A DNA stretch of 64,000 nt from an uncultured Collinsella sp. (GCA_944321445.1 CALULJ010000007.1:1-64000), one strand, 5' to 3'. Positions 43,438-52,308 are shown, counted from the stretch's first letter. The notes: generated from the letters alone by a model not told the origin. Translations and numbers: made by a program.

Positions 43438-43574
43438 GCAAAAACCGGGGACTTTGTACGGTTTTTCGGGGCCGGGTCCGTATCGGCGCCCTTTCTGCCT
43501 GCGAAAACGCGAGGTCAGAGAGCCGCTTGTCTGGACCCGGGGCGAAAAATCCGCCCAAAGTCCCCGGTTTTTGC
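43438..43574. repeat. 137-bp element with 42-bp inverted ends
   Basis: The arms 43438-43479 and 43533-43574 are inverted copies. The outer 19 bp (GCAAAAACCGGGGACTTTG) are perfect and the inner part has a few mismatches and two single-base gaps. The 53-bp core contains no gene. It sits inside the flanking GGGGACGG repeats as if inserted between two units. Confidence 0.65.
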
Positions 43575-43608
43575 TGCAGGGCGCCTTGCGGCAAGACGGC
43601 GCGCGCCA

Positions 43609-43664
43609 GGCCTGTCCCGGGAGGGGACAAAATGTCTCCTGGCACCCCCGTCCCCAGAGAGGAC
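43609..43664. repeat. GACAAAATGTC/GGGGACGG repeat unit, inverted
   Basis: CCTGTCCCGGGAGG, then GGGGACAAAATGTCTCC, then GGCACCCCCGTCCCC, and an end AGAGAGGACA repeat the right half of the 11941-12150 element. Confidence 0.7.
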
Positions 43665-43667
43665 AAT

Positions 43668-43701
43668 GAGGCCGCCTTCTCCGGTGGGAGAGGGCGGCCT
43701 C
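43668..43701. terminator. GC-rich hairpin between rsmB repeats and the FmdB-like gene
   Basis: GAGGCCGCC (43668-43676) and GGCGGCCTC (43693-43701) form a 9-bp stem between two convergent genes. The following T-content is weak, so this is a plausible bidirectional terminator only. Confidence 0.5.
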
Positions 43702-43726
43702 GGTAGCTTTCAGGTGTTTGATGTTG

Positions 43727-43972
43727 CTAGTTATTGTGCGGGCAGTTCTCACAACCGCAGCTGGAGCCTGAAGTCGCCTCTGTGCTCGAGGAGCCTCCGC
43801 GCTGATCGGTGTTGTAGAAACCGGAACCCTTAAACTCGATCCCGCTGGCGCTGAAAACCTTTTCGGCGGAGTTGCCGCACTCCGGGCAGGTGATGCTCGG
43901 ATGCTCGGTCATACCGTGCTCGACTTCGAACACGGTGCCGCAGGAGGTGCAACGATAATCGTAGCGTGCCAT
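43727..43972 (-). CDS. FmdB-like zinc-ribbon protein
   Basis: The 81-residue protein starts MARYDYRC and has two CxxC pairs in CTSCG and CPECG, matching the FmdB/CxxC_CxxC_SSSS regulatory-protein family, and a Ser-rich segment. It ends in an extra Cys-rich CGCENCPHNN. Family members are small zinc-ribbon proteins, originally linked to formamidase gene regulation, but the true role is mostly unknown. GAGGGGAAG precedes the ATG at 43970-43972. It lies downstream of the GH13-GH77 gene, separated by a terminator-like hairpin. Confidence 0.75.
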   Translation of the reverse strand: MARYDYRCTSCGTVFEVEHGMTEHPSITCPECGNSAEKVFSASGIEFKGSGFYNTDQRGGSSSTEATSGSSCGCENCPHNN

Positions 43973-44000
43973 ATCTTCCCCTCGTTTGCTTCTCATGAAA

Positions 44001-44028
44001 TCCCCGCCGTGGACAAACACGGCGGGGA
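44001..44028 (-). terminator. Terminator-like hairpin after the GH13-GH77 gene
   Basis: TCCCCGCCGTG and CACGGCGGGGA form an 11-bp perfect stem with a 6-nt loop. On the minus strand ATTTC follows. Confidence 0.55.
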
Positions 44029-44090
44029 AGCGTTTAACCTTGTCTACTGTACCCAAATGCGGGCTGTATGCAATGGAGCGCGTTGAGGAA

Positions 44091-47000
44091 TCAGCGTTGC
44101 TCCACTGAATTAGCCCTGCCGGTCTCTGTTGCAAGGTCGTGGATGCGCTCGATAGAGCCCACAAGCAAATCCTCGTCCGCCTGCCAGCTCCAATTGCCCT
44201 CCGCAGTGCCGGGGACGTTCATACGGGCATCGTCGTCCAGCAGCATGACGTCCTGCAGCTGGAGCATCACAAGGTCGGCGTCGCTTTCGAAGGCGTCCTT
44301 GATGATGGAGAGCGCAAGCTCCTGCTTCGCTTTCGGCTCTGCATCGGCTGCCCAGCGCGCACTCGTCCAGCCCACAAGGGTGGAGGTGTCGTGCGTCGAG
44401 GTGTACACGATCTTCTCGGAGGCGGGCTTCACACCCTCGCGCACGTCGTAATCCTCGAACTCGAGCACATCCATGCCGGGGAAGCCGCACGATGCCGTGA
44501 GGGCGCGAACGGCGGGCGTGAGGTAGCCCAGATCTTCGGCGATGAGCGGAAGCGGGCCGAATTCGCGCTCGGCGCGGCGGAACAGGTCGATACCAGGGCC
44601 GGGGAGCCAGCGTCCGGCGCTTCCGTCCTTGTCGGCAGGAATGCTGAAATACGACTGGAAGCCCAGGAAGTGGTCGAGGCGCACGCGGTCGTAGAGGCGA
44701 AGCGAGCGGCGCAGGCGCTCGATCCACCACGTGTACCCGTCGGCGCGCATGACATCCCAACGGTAGGTCGGGTTGCCCCAGATCTGGCCGGTGGCGCTGA
44801 AGCGGTCGGGCGGGGTGCCGGCGATCTCGGTGGGCTTGCCGTTAAAGGCAAGCGAGAACATGTCGGGTTCGCTCCAGGCGTCAGCGGAGTCATCCGACAC
44901 GTACATGGGAATGTCGCCGATGATCTCGATGCCGTGCTCGTGGGCGTAATCCATGAGCTCAGACCACTCCGTATCGAAGCGATACTGAGCAAAGGCGTGG
45001 AAGCGACCGCGCTCGAGGAAGCGGGCGTCGTCGAGGATCTGCACATCGTAGGCGCGATAGGCGCGCGGCCAGCGGTGACGGCTTGCGCCGCGCGAGGCGT
45101 CCTTCAGGGCCATGAAGGCGCAGTATGGGTCGAGCCACACCTCGTTGCGCTCCAAGAACGCGCGGAAATCGGCGGATTTGTGGCCACCGGCAAGCTGGAA
45201 CGCCTCGTAGGCATCCTCAAGTTCCTCGCGCGTTTCCTCGAGCAGATCCATATTGCCAGCGAACGCGGAGGGACCGGCATAGGGGGAGCCGAACTGGTCG
45301 GTGGGGTTGACCGGCAGCACCTGCCAGTAACTTGCGCCCATAGCGGCCAGGTGGTCGATGAAGCGGCGAGCGGGGGCACCCAGGGTACCGGGGCCGTCCG
45401 CGTTGGGGATGGAGGTGATGTGGCACACGACGCCCCATCCACGGTTGAGCGGCTTTTGCAGGCGCTGCTCGTCATGGAAGTACGCGACGGCACTGCCCAG
45501 GGGCCAAAGCGAAAACTCGCAGGTGCCGTCCTCGTCGATGGCAAGATCGTGGCCGCTGATGACGTCGATAGCCATCGAGCCCTCAGCGGGGATGCGCACC
45601 GTGTGCATGGCGCTCAGGCTGCGGTTGATAACAACAGTCGCTACCTGGCCGTCCTCGCCGCGGCGCGTGTACGAAAGCACATCGTCGTTCAGGGCGCGCG
45701 CCTCGATGGAGCCGGTGGTGAACAGCGGCAGCGTGCGGCGCAGCGCGGAGGCGTTGCGCACCATGTCGAAGAAATCTCGGTCCTCGTGTCCCCAGGGGAA
45801 GGTTGCGCGGTTGCCCGGGTCGGTGAGTCCCTGCACACCCGCTTCGTCGCCGTAATAGATCGAAGGGACGCCGCGGAAGGTCATCTGCATGAGCACGGCG
45901 AGCCAGAAGCGGCTCTTGGCAAGGCCCAGCTGGTTGTCGCTCAGGCGGTACGTGCTGCGCTCCGCTTCAGGCAGGCTGTCGGGGTTCGGTGCGCCGCCCA
46001 GAATGGAGATGATACGAGCGCGGTCGTGACTGCCCAGCAGGTTGAGGGCGCAGGCAAGCGCCTCATCCGGGTAGTTCTCGCGCAGCGTCTCGATGGCCTC
46101 GGCCGCGTCGTAGGCGGTGTATCCGGAATCCTCACCGGCGAGCAAACCGAGCACGAGGTCGCGGAAGGGGTAGTTCATCGCGGAATCGAGCTCGGAGCCC
46201 AGCAGGTAGTGCCGCAGCTTGCCGTAGGCGACCTTGTTGGAGGCGTCCTCCCACACCTCGCCGAGTACGAGCGCATCGGGTCGTTCCTTGAGCGCGGCCG
46301 TCTTGATGTCGGCCAAGAACTCGTCGGAGAGCTCATCGGCGACGTCGAGGCGCCATCCGCGGGCACCGGCGCGCAGCCAGTGGCGAATCACGCCGTCTGC
46401 GCCCAAGATGAGCTCGCGAATCGCATCGGACTTCTGGTTGACGGCGGGCATGTTGCCCACGCCCCACCAGCAGTCGTAGGTGCCGTCCGGGTTGATGTGG
46501 AAGGCGTCAGCCCAGTCCGACTCGGGGTCTTTGGACCATGCGCCGGGCTCGGGGTAGTTGCCGAAGGCGTTGAAATAGATGGAATCGCTGCCCGTGTGGT
46601 TGAAGACGCCGTCAAGGATGATGGCGATGCCGTGGCGGCGCGCCGTGGCGCACAGGCTGCGGAAATCCTCTTCGGTGCCCAGCAGCGAGTCGATCTTCAT
46701 GTAATCGGCGGTGTCGTAGCGATGGTTGCTCGCCGCCTCGAAGATGGGGTTGAGGTAAATCGCCGTGACGCCCATCTCCGCGATGTAAGGGAGGTGCTCC
46801 TCGATGCCGCGCAGCGAGCCGCCGTAGAAGTCCCAGCTGCGAATCGCGCCTGTCTCATCGCGGTCGTAGACCGGAGGGGTGTCCCAATCCTGAACGATGT
46901 GCTGCTCGCAGCCACGGCGCGGGTGCGCCATACGCTCGAGAGCGCGCTGCTTCCAGTCCTCGTCGCGTGCGAAGCGATCGGGGAAAATCTGGTAGACAAT

Positions 47001-47402
47001 GCCGCGCTCGTACCACGAGGGGCGCGTTGCGCGGTGGCGATAGACGGTAATCTGGAACGAGGGGACATCGACGCGGTCGAAGTACGTGACGCCCTCGCCG
47101 CCCACATGCCCCTCGGGCGCACCGACGCGCTGCTCGAAGCCGTCCATGGTGCGTACGATGAAGCTGTACCACACGATAGAGGGGTCGGTCCATGACACCG
47201 TGACGGTGTACATGCCATCGGATCCCGCCTGCATAGGATAGAGCTGCTCGCCCACGCCATCAATCCAAGTGCGCAGCGCGCACTCGATGCCCGCGGCGTC
47301 CTCTTTGTAGACCTCGAGGGAGAGGTTGACGTCTGTGCCCGTCTGCACCGCGCCGAACGGCGAGCGGAACTGCGGGAGCCTGCTGTTATGCTGAAGCTTC
47401 AT
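44091..47402 (-). CDS. Fusion of GH13 alpha-glucanase and GH77 4-alpha-glucanotransferase
   Basis: The 1103-residue chain joins two alpha-glucan enzymes. Residues 1 to about 120 look like a beta-sandwich N-domain of neopullulanase type. A GH13 catalytic domain follows, with Asp353 in GWRLDVADEL, Glu382 in LGEVWEDA and Asp460 in LGSHDRARI. After its C-domain, about residue 625 onward is a GH77 domain (MalQ) with Asp910 in RLDHFLGF, Glu956 in IAEDLG and Asp1005 in THDTSTLVGW. All six catalytic acids are present, so both halves should be active. Together they could trim and rearrange maltodextrins or glycogen side chains. No signal peptide is seen, so it acts in the cytoplasm. An operator-like palindrome lies upstream. 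Confidence 0.93.
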   Translation of the reverse strand: MKLQHNSRLPQFRSPFGAVQTGTDVNLSLEVYKEDAAGIECALRTWIDGVGEQLYPMQAGSDGMYTVTVSWTDPSIVWYSFIVRTMDGFEQRVGAPEGHVGGEGVTYFDRVDVPSFQITVYRHRATRPSWYERGIVYQIFPDRFARDEDWKQRALERMAHPRRGCEQHIVQDWDTPPVYDRDETGAIRSWDFYGGSLRGIEEHLPYIAEMGVTAIYLNPIFEAASNHRYDTADYMKIDSLLGTEEDFRSLCATARRHGIAIILDGVFNHTGSDSIYFNAFGNYPEPGAWSKDPESDWADAFHINPDGTYDCWWGVGNMPAVNQKSDAIRELILGADGVIRHWLRAGARGWRLDVADELSDEFLADIKTAALKERPDALVLGEVWEDASNKVAYGKLRHYLLGSELDSAMNYPFRDLVLGLLAGEDSGYTAYDAAEAIETLRENYPDEALACALNLLGSHDRARIISILGGAPNPDSLPEAERSTYRLSDNQLGLAKSRFWLAVLMQMTFRGVPSIYYGDEAGVQGLTDPGNRATFPWGHEDRDFFDMVRNASALRRTLPLFTTGSIEARALNDDVLSYTRRGEDGQVATVVINRSLSAMHTVRIPAEGSMAIDVISGHDLAIDEDGTCEFSLWPLGSAVAYFHDEQRLQKPLNRGWGVVCHITSIPNADGPGTLGAPARRFIDHLAAMGASYWQVLPVNPTDQFGSPYAGPSAFAGNMDLLEETREELEDAYEAFQLAGGHKSADFRAFLERNEVWLDPYCAFMALKDASRGASRHRWPRAYRAYDVQILDDARFLERGRFHAFAQYRFDTEWSELMDYAHEHGIEIIGDIPMYVSDDSADAWSEPDMFSLAFNGKPTEIAGTPPDRFSATGQIWGNPTYRWDVMRADGYTWWIERLRRSLRLYDRVRLDHFLGFQSYFSIPADKDGSAGRWLPGPGIDLFRRAEREFGPLPLIAEDLGYLTPAVRALTASCGFPGMDVLEFEDYDVREGVKPASEKIVYTSTHDTSTLVGWTSARWAADAEPKAKQELALSIIKDAFESDADLVMLQLQDVMLLDDDARMNVPGTAEGNWSWQADEDLLVGSIERIHDLATETGRANSVEQR

Positions 47403-47452
47403 GCGTCTTCCTTATACCGTGACCTCACCGGGAATGGTCCAAGCGAGGGTGT

Positions 47453-47483
47453 TGTTACTTCTGGCGAAATCGCCAACGTAACA
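47453..47483. promoter_or_regulatory. Nested palindrome (putative operator) upstream of the GH13-GH77 gene
   Basis: TGGCGA-AA-TCGCCA at 47462-47475 is a perfect 6-2-6 palindrome, itself flanked by TGTTAC (47453-47458) and GTAACA (47478-47483) in inverted orientation. It lies about 50-80 bp upstream of the start codon at 47402. The regulator is unknown; a sugar-responsive repressor would be expected. Confidence 0.5.
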
Positions 47484-47571
47484 GTTTAACGTATGCGCGT
47501 ATGGCATCCGACATGGAAGCCCAGAATGTTGAAGTAAGAACGCTCAAATTAAAAAATGACGCACCTACGCA

Positions 47572-47606
47572 ACAAAAAGATGGGGTGGAAGTTGAACTTC
47601 CACCCC
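47572..47606 (-). terminator. Terminator of the glycogen operon (after glgA)
   Basis: On the minus strand GGGGTGGAAGTT pairs with AACTTCCACCCC (12 bp), followed by ATCTTTTTG. It closes the glgB-glgP-glgC-glgD-glgA run. Confidence 0.85.
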
Positions 47607-47632
47607 CTCATATCCCGTTTGGTTGAAGTGGT

Positions 47633-49876
47633 TTAGCGCTTCTTGCGGATCGTGGTCTTGCGCGCGGCGGAGACGGTGGTCGCCTTGGGTGCGGGCTTCT
47701 CAGCCGGCTTCTCGGCGGCAGGCGCCTCAGCCTTGGGCTCGACTTCCTTCTCGGCGGTCTTCGTCGTTGCGGCCTTGGTGGTCTTGGCTGCAGCGGTCTT
47801 GGTCGCCGTGGTCGTCTTGGCGGCAGTGGTCTTCGTAGCCGTCGTCTTCTTGGCCGCGGGCTTCGCGGCAGCCTCAGTGGTCTCCTCGGTCTTGGCAGCA
47901 GCCGTCTTCTTGGCTGCAGCTGTCTTGGTCGCGGTCGTCTTGGTGGTCGTCGCCTTGGTGGCAGTCGCCTTCTTGGCCGTCGTGGTCTTTGCGGTGGTCG
48001 TCTTGGTGGAAGCAGCCTTGGTCGTCGTGGTCTTCTTGGCGGTCGTTGCCTTCTTCGCAGCCGGCTCCTCAGCAGCCTTCTCGGCCTCGTCGGCCTTGGC
48101 AGCGGCGGTTTTTGCGGCAGCGGTCTTGGAGGCCGTCGTCTTCGAAGCGGTCGCCTTGGTCGCAGTCGTCTTCTTGGCCGTCGTGCGCGTGGTCTTCTTT
48201 GCCGCAGGCTTGGGTTCGGCCTTCTCCTCGGCCTTCTCCTCGGCCTTCACCTCGGGCTCAGCGGGAGCTTCGACCTTCTCCTCAACGGGTGCGGGAGCGG
48301 GCTTCTCTTCAGCCTTCGGCTCCTCAGCAGGGGACTCAGCGGTCGGCTCGGGCTCGGCAGCGGGCTTCTCCTCGGTGGCCGGCTCGGGCTCAGCCGCAAA
48401 AGGGACGGTGCGCTCGATCTCGGGGTGCAGGCCGTAGTAGAGGTCCATGTACTGGTCGGCGGAACGCTTCCAGCTGAAGTCGCAGGCCATAGCGTTGTCC
48501 ACGAGCTTGTTCCATGCGTCGCGATCATCCCAGAACGTGCGGGCGGCACGGAAGACGGCGTCGCCCATCTCGTCGCCGTTGAAGTGCGTGAACGTGAATC
48601 CCGTGCCCTCGCCGGTGAACATGTTGTAGGGGATGACGGTGTCCTTGAGGCCGCCGGTCTCGCGCACGATGGGCAGGGTGCCGTAGCGCATGGCGATCAT
48701 CTGGGACAGGCCGCAGGGCTCGAAGAGCGACGGCATGAGGAACATGTCGGCGCCGGAGTACATGCGCTGTGAGAGGAACGGGTCGAACTCGATGCGCGCG
48801 GCCATGGTGCCGGGGTAGGTGCGCTCGAAGTAACGCAGGGCCTCCTCGTACTCAGCGTCGCCGGTGCCCAGGATGGCCACCTGCACGCCGCCGGACAGGA
48901 TGCGGTCGAGAGAGTAGGTGACGAGGTCCATGCCCTTCTGACGGGTGAGGCGCGTGACCATGACCATGAGGGGACGGTCATCGCGGACCTCGAGGCCGAG
49001 CTCGGCCTGGAGAGCGGCTTTGCAAGCAGCCTTGCCGGAGCGGTCCTCGCGGGTGTAGTTGGCGTGGATGCGGTCATCGGTGGCCGGATCGTTGCGCTTG
49101 ACGTCGAGGCCGTTCAGGATGCCCGAGAGGATGTTCTCGCGGCGACGCAGGATGCCGTCGAGGCCCTCGCCGAACTCCGGCGTGCGGATTTCCCAGGAAT
49201 AGGTGGGGGAGACGGTGGTGATGGCGTCGGTGTAGTTCAGCGCGCCCTGCATGTAGTTGATGGAGCGGGCGTCGCAGCGCAGCTGGCGCACGGCGGGCTC
49301 GATGTGCGAAAGGCCGAGCACGTCGCCCAGCAGCATGTCGGTGAACTGGCCCTGGAACGCGATGTTGTGGATCGAGAAGACGGTTTTCACGTTCTGGTAG
49401 AGCGGGTTGGCCATGTAGAACTCGCGCAGGAACACGGGCGCGAGTGCGGTGTGCCAGTCGTTGCAGTGCAGCACGTCGGTCACGAAGCCGTCGGGCAGGT
49501 ACTGCAGGCTCTCGCAGATGGCCTTGGAGAAGAACGCGAAGCGCTCGCCGTCATCGAAGAAGCCATAGGGGTAGCTGCGGTTAAAGTAGTGCTCGTTGTC
49601 GAGGAACATATAGGTGACGCCGTCATAGACCAGGCGCTCAAGACCGCAGTACTCGTTGCGCCAGCCCAGGGGCACGTAGAACTCGCCCACATGCTCCATC
49701 TGGTTTTTGTACTCGTCCGCGATGGTTGAGTACTTGGGGACCATAACGATGACCTCGGCGCCGTCGGCTGCGAGCGCTGCGGGCAGCGAGCCGGCGACAT
49801 CGCCGAGACCGCCGGTCTTGACGAACGGGGCGGCTTCAGCGGAGGCGAAGACGATATGGAGCTTTTCGTTAGCCAT
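47633..49876 (-). CDS. glgA: Glycogen synthase with 257-residue histone-like tail
   Basis: The 747-residue enzyme is a GT5 glycogen synthase using ADP-glucose. The N-terminal KTGGLGDVAGSLP loop binds ADP-glucose, HCNDWHTALAPVFL is the central block, and LMPSLFEPCGLSQMIAMRYG carries the catalytic Glu. This core is about 490 residues, the usual length. From about residue 491 to the end (nucleotides 47636-48406) follows an acidic Pro/Glu/Ala linker and then repeated AKKTT, TKTT and AAAKT units, rich in Lys, Ala and Thr, ending TTIRKKR. GlgA normally stops at the core. The branching enzyme in this operon carries a similar tail. The ATG at 49876 follows AGGAGA. Confidence 0.95.
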   Translation of the reverse strand: MANEKLHIVFASAEAAPFVKTGGLGDVAGSLPAALAADGAEVIVMVPKYSTIADEYKNQMEHVGEFYVPLGWRNEYCGLERLVYDGVTYMFLDNEHYFNRSYPYGFFDDGERFAFFSKAICESLQYLPDGFVTDVLHCNDWHTALAPVFLREFYMANPLYQNVKTVFSIHNIAFQGQFTDMLLGDVLGLSHIEPAVRQLRCDARSINYMQGALNYTDAITTVSPTYSWEIRTPEFGEGLDGILRRRENILSGILNGLDVKRNDPATDDRIHANYTREDRSGKAACKAALQAELGLEVRDDRPLMVMVTRLTRQKGMDLVTYSLDRILSGGVQVAILGTGDAEYEEALRYFERTYPGTMAARIEFDPFLSQRMYSGADMFLMPSLFEPCGLSQMIAMRYGTLPIVRETGGLKDTVIPYNMFTGEGTGFTFTHFNGDEMGDAVFRAARTFWDDRDAWNKLVDNAMACDFSWKRSADQYMDLYYGLHPEIERTVPFAAEPEPATEEKPAAEPEPTAESPAEEPKAEEKPAPAPVEEKVEAPAEPEVKAEEKAEEKAEPKPAAKKTTRTTAKKTTATKATASKTTASKTAAAKTAAAKADEAEKAAEEPAAKKATTAKKTTTTKAASTKTTTAKTTTAKKATATKATTTKTTATKTAAAKKTAAAKTEETTEAAAKPAAKKTTATKTTAAKTTTATKTAAAKTTKAATTKTAEKEVEPKAEAPAAEKPAEKPAPKATTVSAARKTTIRKKR

Positions 49877-49910
49877 GAGATTCTCCTGTGCGTACATCAA
49901 ATGTGGCAAA

Positions 49911-49939
49911 TCGCCGCCCGGCAAAAAACCGAACGGCGA
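49911..49939 (-). promoter_or_regulatory. Intercistronic hairpin between glgD and glgA
   Basis: TCGCCG and CGGCGA pair across a loop that holds a second CGG/CCG pairing and an A-run. It lies in the 118-bp gap before glgA and may modulate transcription or message stability. Confidence 0.35.
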
Positions 49940-49994
49940 TTCAATGATACCGCTATTTGCCCTTATGTGGGAACTAAGGGGTCATTGTTGCGAT

Positions 49995-51101
49995 TTAGGC
50001 CATGGGAGCCTTGCCAACGGAGAGGATGGCGTCGGGCGTCCCGCGCAGCTCGGTGTTGGCCGGGACCACGTTGTTCTTGTCGATGATCGCGTTCTCCACG
50101 CGAGCGCCGCTCTTGATGATGACGCCCTGCATGATGATGGAGTTCACCACGTTCGCACCGGACTCGACGACGACGCCGCGCGAGAGGATGGAGTTGCGGA
50201 CCGTGCCCATGATCTCGCAGCCAGCGGAGATGCGGGAGTTGCAGGCGATGGAGCCGGCGGCATACTTCGCAGGAGGCGCGTCGTGGGCCTTAGTGAGGAT
50301 CGGGCGATCCTTGCGGAACAGCTGGTTGTTGATGACCGGGTCGAGCATCTCCATGGAGCGCTGATAATAGGTCTCCTGATCGAACATGCCGACGGCGAGG
50401 CCCTTGAACTCATAGCTGCAGACGTCGATACGGCTGAAATCGGCGGCGATGGCCTCGAAGATGTCGAGGTAGTCGGCGGCGGCATAGCGGTCGATGATCT
50501 GGAGCAAGAGCTCACGGTTGATGACGAAGCAGTCGATGAACTTGTTGTCGCCGTACTTGCAGCCCTCGTTGACCTTCTGGACGCGGCCGGCGTCGCCGAT
50601 CACGAGAGAGCAGGCTTCTTCGTGGTCGCGCTCGGCCTTGACGTAGACCATGGTGATGCCCACGCCGCTGGCCTCGTGCGCCTCGATGATGGCGTTGAGG
50701 TCCATGTTGAAGATGATGTTCGAGCCCATAAGCACGACGTAGGGCTCCTTGGCGCGCTGGAACAGCGTCTTGTTGGAGATGATGTCGCGCAGCAGGAAGC
50801 GCATACCGGCCTTGGTGGTGCCATAGGGGTTGCCGGGCAGCGGGAACAGGCCGCCGCGCTTGCGGTCGAGACCCCAGTCCTTACCGTGGCCGACGTGGTC
50901 GATGATGGAACGGTAGTTGCCCGGCATCACGAGGCCGACCGTCTTGATGCCGGCGTTCGCCATGTTCGACAGCGGGAAGTCGATGAGGCGGTAGCGGCCC
51001 ATGACGGGGACCGAGGCGATGGGGCGGCTCTCGAGCAGCGTCTCCTGCTTGAGAGCGGTGTAGTTGGCTGTGATGTAACCGATGGCCTTATTGTTGATCA
51101 T
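49995..51101 (-). CDS. glgD: GlgD, regulatory subunit of ADP-glucose pyrophosphorylase
   Basis: The 368-residue protein is a nucleotidyltransferase-fold paralogue of GlgC. It starts MINNKAIGYITANYT, lacking the GGxGxRL nucleotide loop of the catalytic subunit, but keeps RYRLIDFPLSNMANAGI and the C-terminal left-handed beta-helix repeats. In Firmicutes such GlgD proteins bind GlgC as a catalytically poor partner that raises activity. Its ATG is four bases after the glgC stop, so the two are co-translated. Confidence 0.88.
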   Translation of the reverse strand: MINNKAIGYITANYTALKQETLLESRPIASVPVMGRYRLIDFPLSNMANAGIKTVGLVMPGNYRSIIDHVGHGKDWGLDRKRGGLFPLPGNPYGTTKAGMRFLLRDIISNKTLFQRAKEPYVVLMGSNIIFNMDLNAIIEAHEASGVGITMVYVKAERDHEEACSLVIGDAGRVQKVNEGCKYGDNKFIDCFVINRELLLQIIDRYAAADYLDIFEAIAADFSRIDVCSYEFKGLAVGMFDQETYYQRSMEMLDPVINNQLFRKDRPILTKAHDAPPAKYAAGSIACNSRISAGCEIMGTVRNSILSRGVVVESGANVVNSIIMQGVIIKSGARVENAIIDKNNVVPANTELRGTPDAILSVGKAPMA

Positions 51102-51105
51102 CGGC

Positions 51106-52251
51106 TCATTCCCCCTTCCCGATGACGACGTCGTTTCCGACGACGGCGGTGTCCTTCTGAGTGTCGACGCTACCGAGCTTGACGCCCTCTTCGACGACGG
51201 CGTTCTCGCCCAGGATCGCGCGGACCACATGGGCGCCGCTCTTCACGATGGCGCCGGGCAGCAGGACGGAATCCTCGACGATGGCGCGCTCCTCGACCAC
51301 GACGTCGGTGGAGAGGATGGAGTGCTTGGCGGTACCGAAGACCTCGCAGCCGTTGGAGACCAGGCAGTCATCCACGCGGCCGTTGGGGCCGATGTAGTGC
51401 GGCGGGCGCGTGGTGTCGTTGCTCATGATGGGCGCGGACTTCTCGTAGATGTCGAACTCGGGGTTGGCGCCGAGCAGGCCCATGGAGGTCTCGTGGTAGC
51501 TCGCGATGGTGCCGACGTCTTTCCAATAGCCATGGAACTTGTGAACGAACAGGCGACGGCCCTCGGCGAGCGCCTTGGGGATGATGTCGCCGCCGAAGTC
51601 GTGGCTGGAGCGCTGGTCGAGCGCGTCTTCCTCGAGCGCATCGATGAGGAACTTCGCGGAGAAGATGTAGATGCCCATGGATGCGAGGTTCGAATCGGGC
51701 TTCTCGGGCTTCTCGGTGAACTTGGTGATGCGGTCGTTGTCATCGGTGGTGAGGATGCCGAAGCGGCTTGCGTCCTCCCAGGGCACCGGCATGACGGCGA
51801 TGGTGAGGTCAGCCTCGTTCTGGATGTGCGCGTCGAGCATCTTGCGGTAATCCATGCGGTACAGAGCGTCACCGGAGAGAATCAGGACGTACTCGGGATC
51901 GTGCGTCTTGATGTAGTCAAGGTTCTGGGTCACGGCGTCAGCGGTGCCGGCATACCAGGCGCCGCCTTCCTGGGTCGCGTAGGGCGGGAGGATGGAAACG
52001 CCGCCGCCGCGCTCGTCGAGGTCCCACGCAGAGCCGGAACCAAGGTACGCGTGCAGACGATAGGGACGGTACTGGGTCAGAACGCCGACGGTGTCGATGC
52101 CGGAGTTAGCACAGTTCGACAGCGTAAAGTCGATAATCCTGTACTTGCCTCCGAACGAGACGGCCGGTTTGGCGATCTTGGATGTGAGCGCCCCCAATCT
52201 GCTGCCTTGTCCTCCTGCGAGGAGCATAGCGATGCATTCTTTTTTACTCAT
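51106..52251 (-). CDS. glgC: ADP-glucose pyrophosphorylase, catalytic subunit
   Basis: The 381-residue enzyme makes ADP-glucose from ATP and glucose-1-phosphate, the first committed step of glycogen synthesis. It has the [21 protein letters not shown] nucleotide loop, [31 protein letters not shown] (usually GDHIYKMDY), and [21 protein letters not shown] beta-helix C-domain completes it. GGAGAA precedes the ATG at 52251. It lies between glgP and glgD on the minus strand. Confidence 0.95.
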   Translation of the reverse strand: MSKKECIAMLLAGGQGSRLGALTSKIAKPAVSFGGKYRIIDFTLSNCANSGIDTVGVLTQYRPYRLHAYLGSGSAWDLDERGGGVSILPPYATQEGGAWYAGTADAVTQNLDYIKTHDPEYVLILSGDALYRMDYRKMLDAHIQNEADLTIAVMPVPWEDASRFGILTTDDNDRITKFTEKPEKPDSNLASMGIYIFSAKFLIDALEEDALDQRSSHDFGGDIIPKALAEGRRLFVHKFHGYWKDVGTIASYHETSMGLLGANPEFDIYEKSAPIMSNDTTRPPHYIGPNGRVDDCLVSNGCEVFGTAKHSILSTDVVVEERAIVEDSVLLPGAIVKSGAHVVRAILGENAVVEEGVKLGSVDTQKDTAVVGNDVVIGKGE

Positions 52252-52308
52252 CGAATTCTCCTTCATTGCCGTGCCGTGCAATACCTTGCCTTACCTATGT
52301 GTTTCAGA

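Noticed and set aside
43354-43752. Open frames across the repeat cluster after rsmB
   Set aside because: They are translations of palindromic repeats; similar frames appear at the other repeat copies in different phases.
44139-47195. 1018-residue open frame on the plus strand opposite the GH13-GH77 gene
   Set aside because: Antisense to a gene with six intact catalytic residues; its translation has no recognisable domains.
47636-48406. DNA-level tandem repeat or CRISPR in the glgA tail
   Set aside because: The periodicity comes from repeated Lys/Thr/Ala codons in a continuous frame with glgA.
47643-48437. 264-residue Ala/Val-rich frame opposite the GlgA tail
   Set aside because: It is the reverse reading of the repeated Lys/Ala/Thr codons, which gives a false membrane-like composition.
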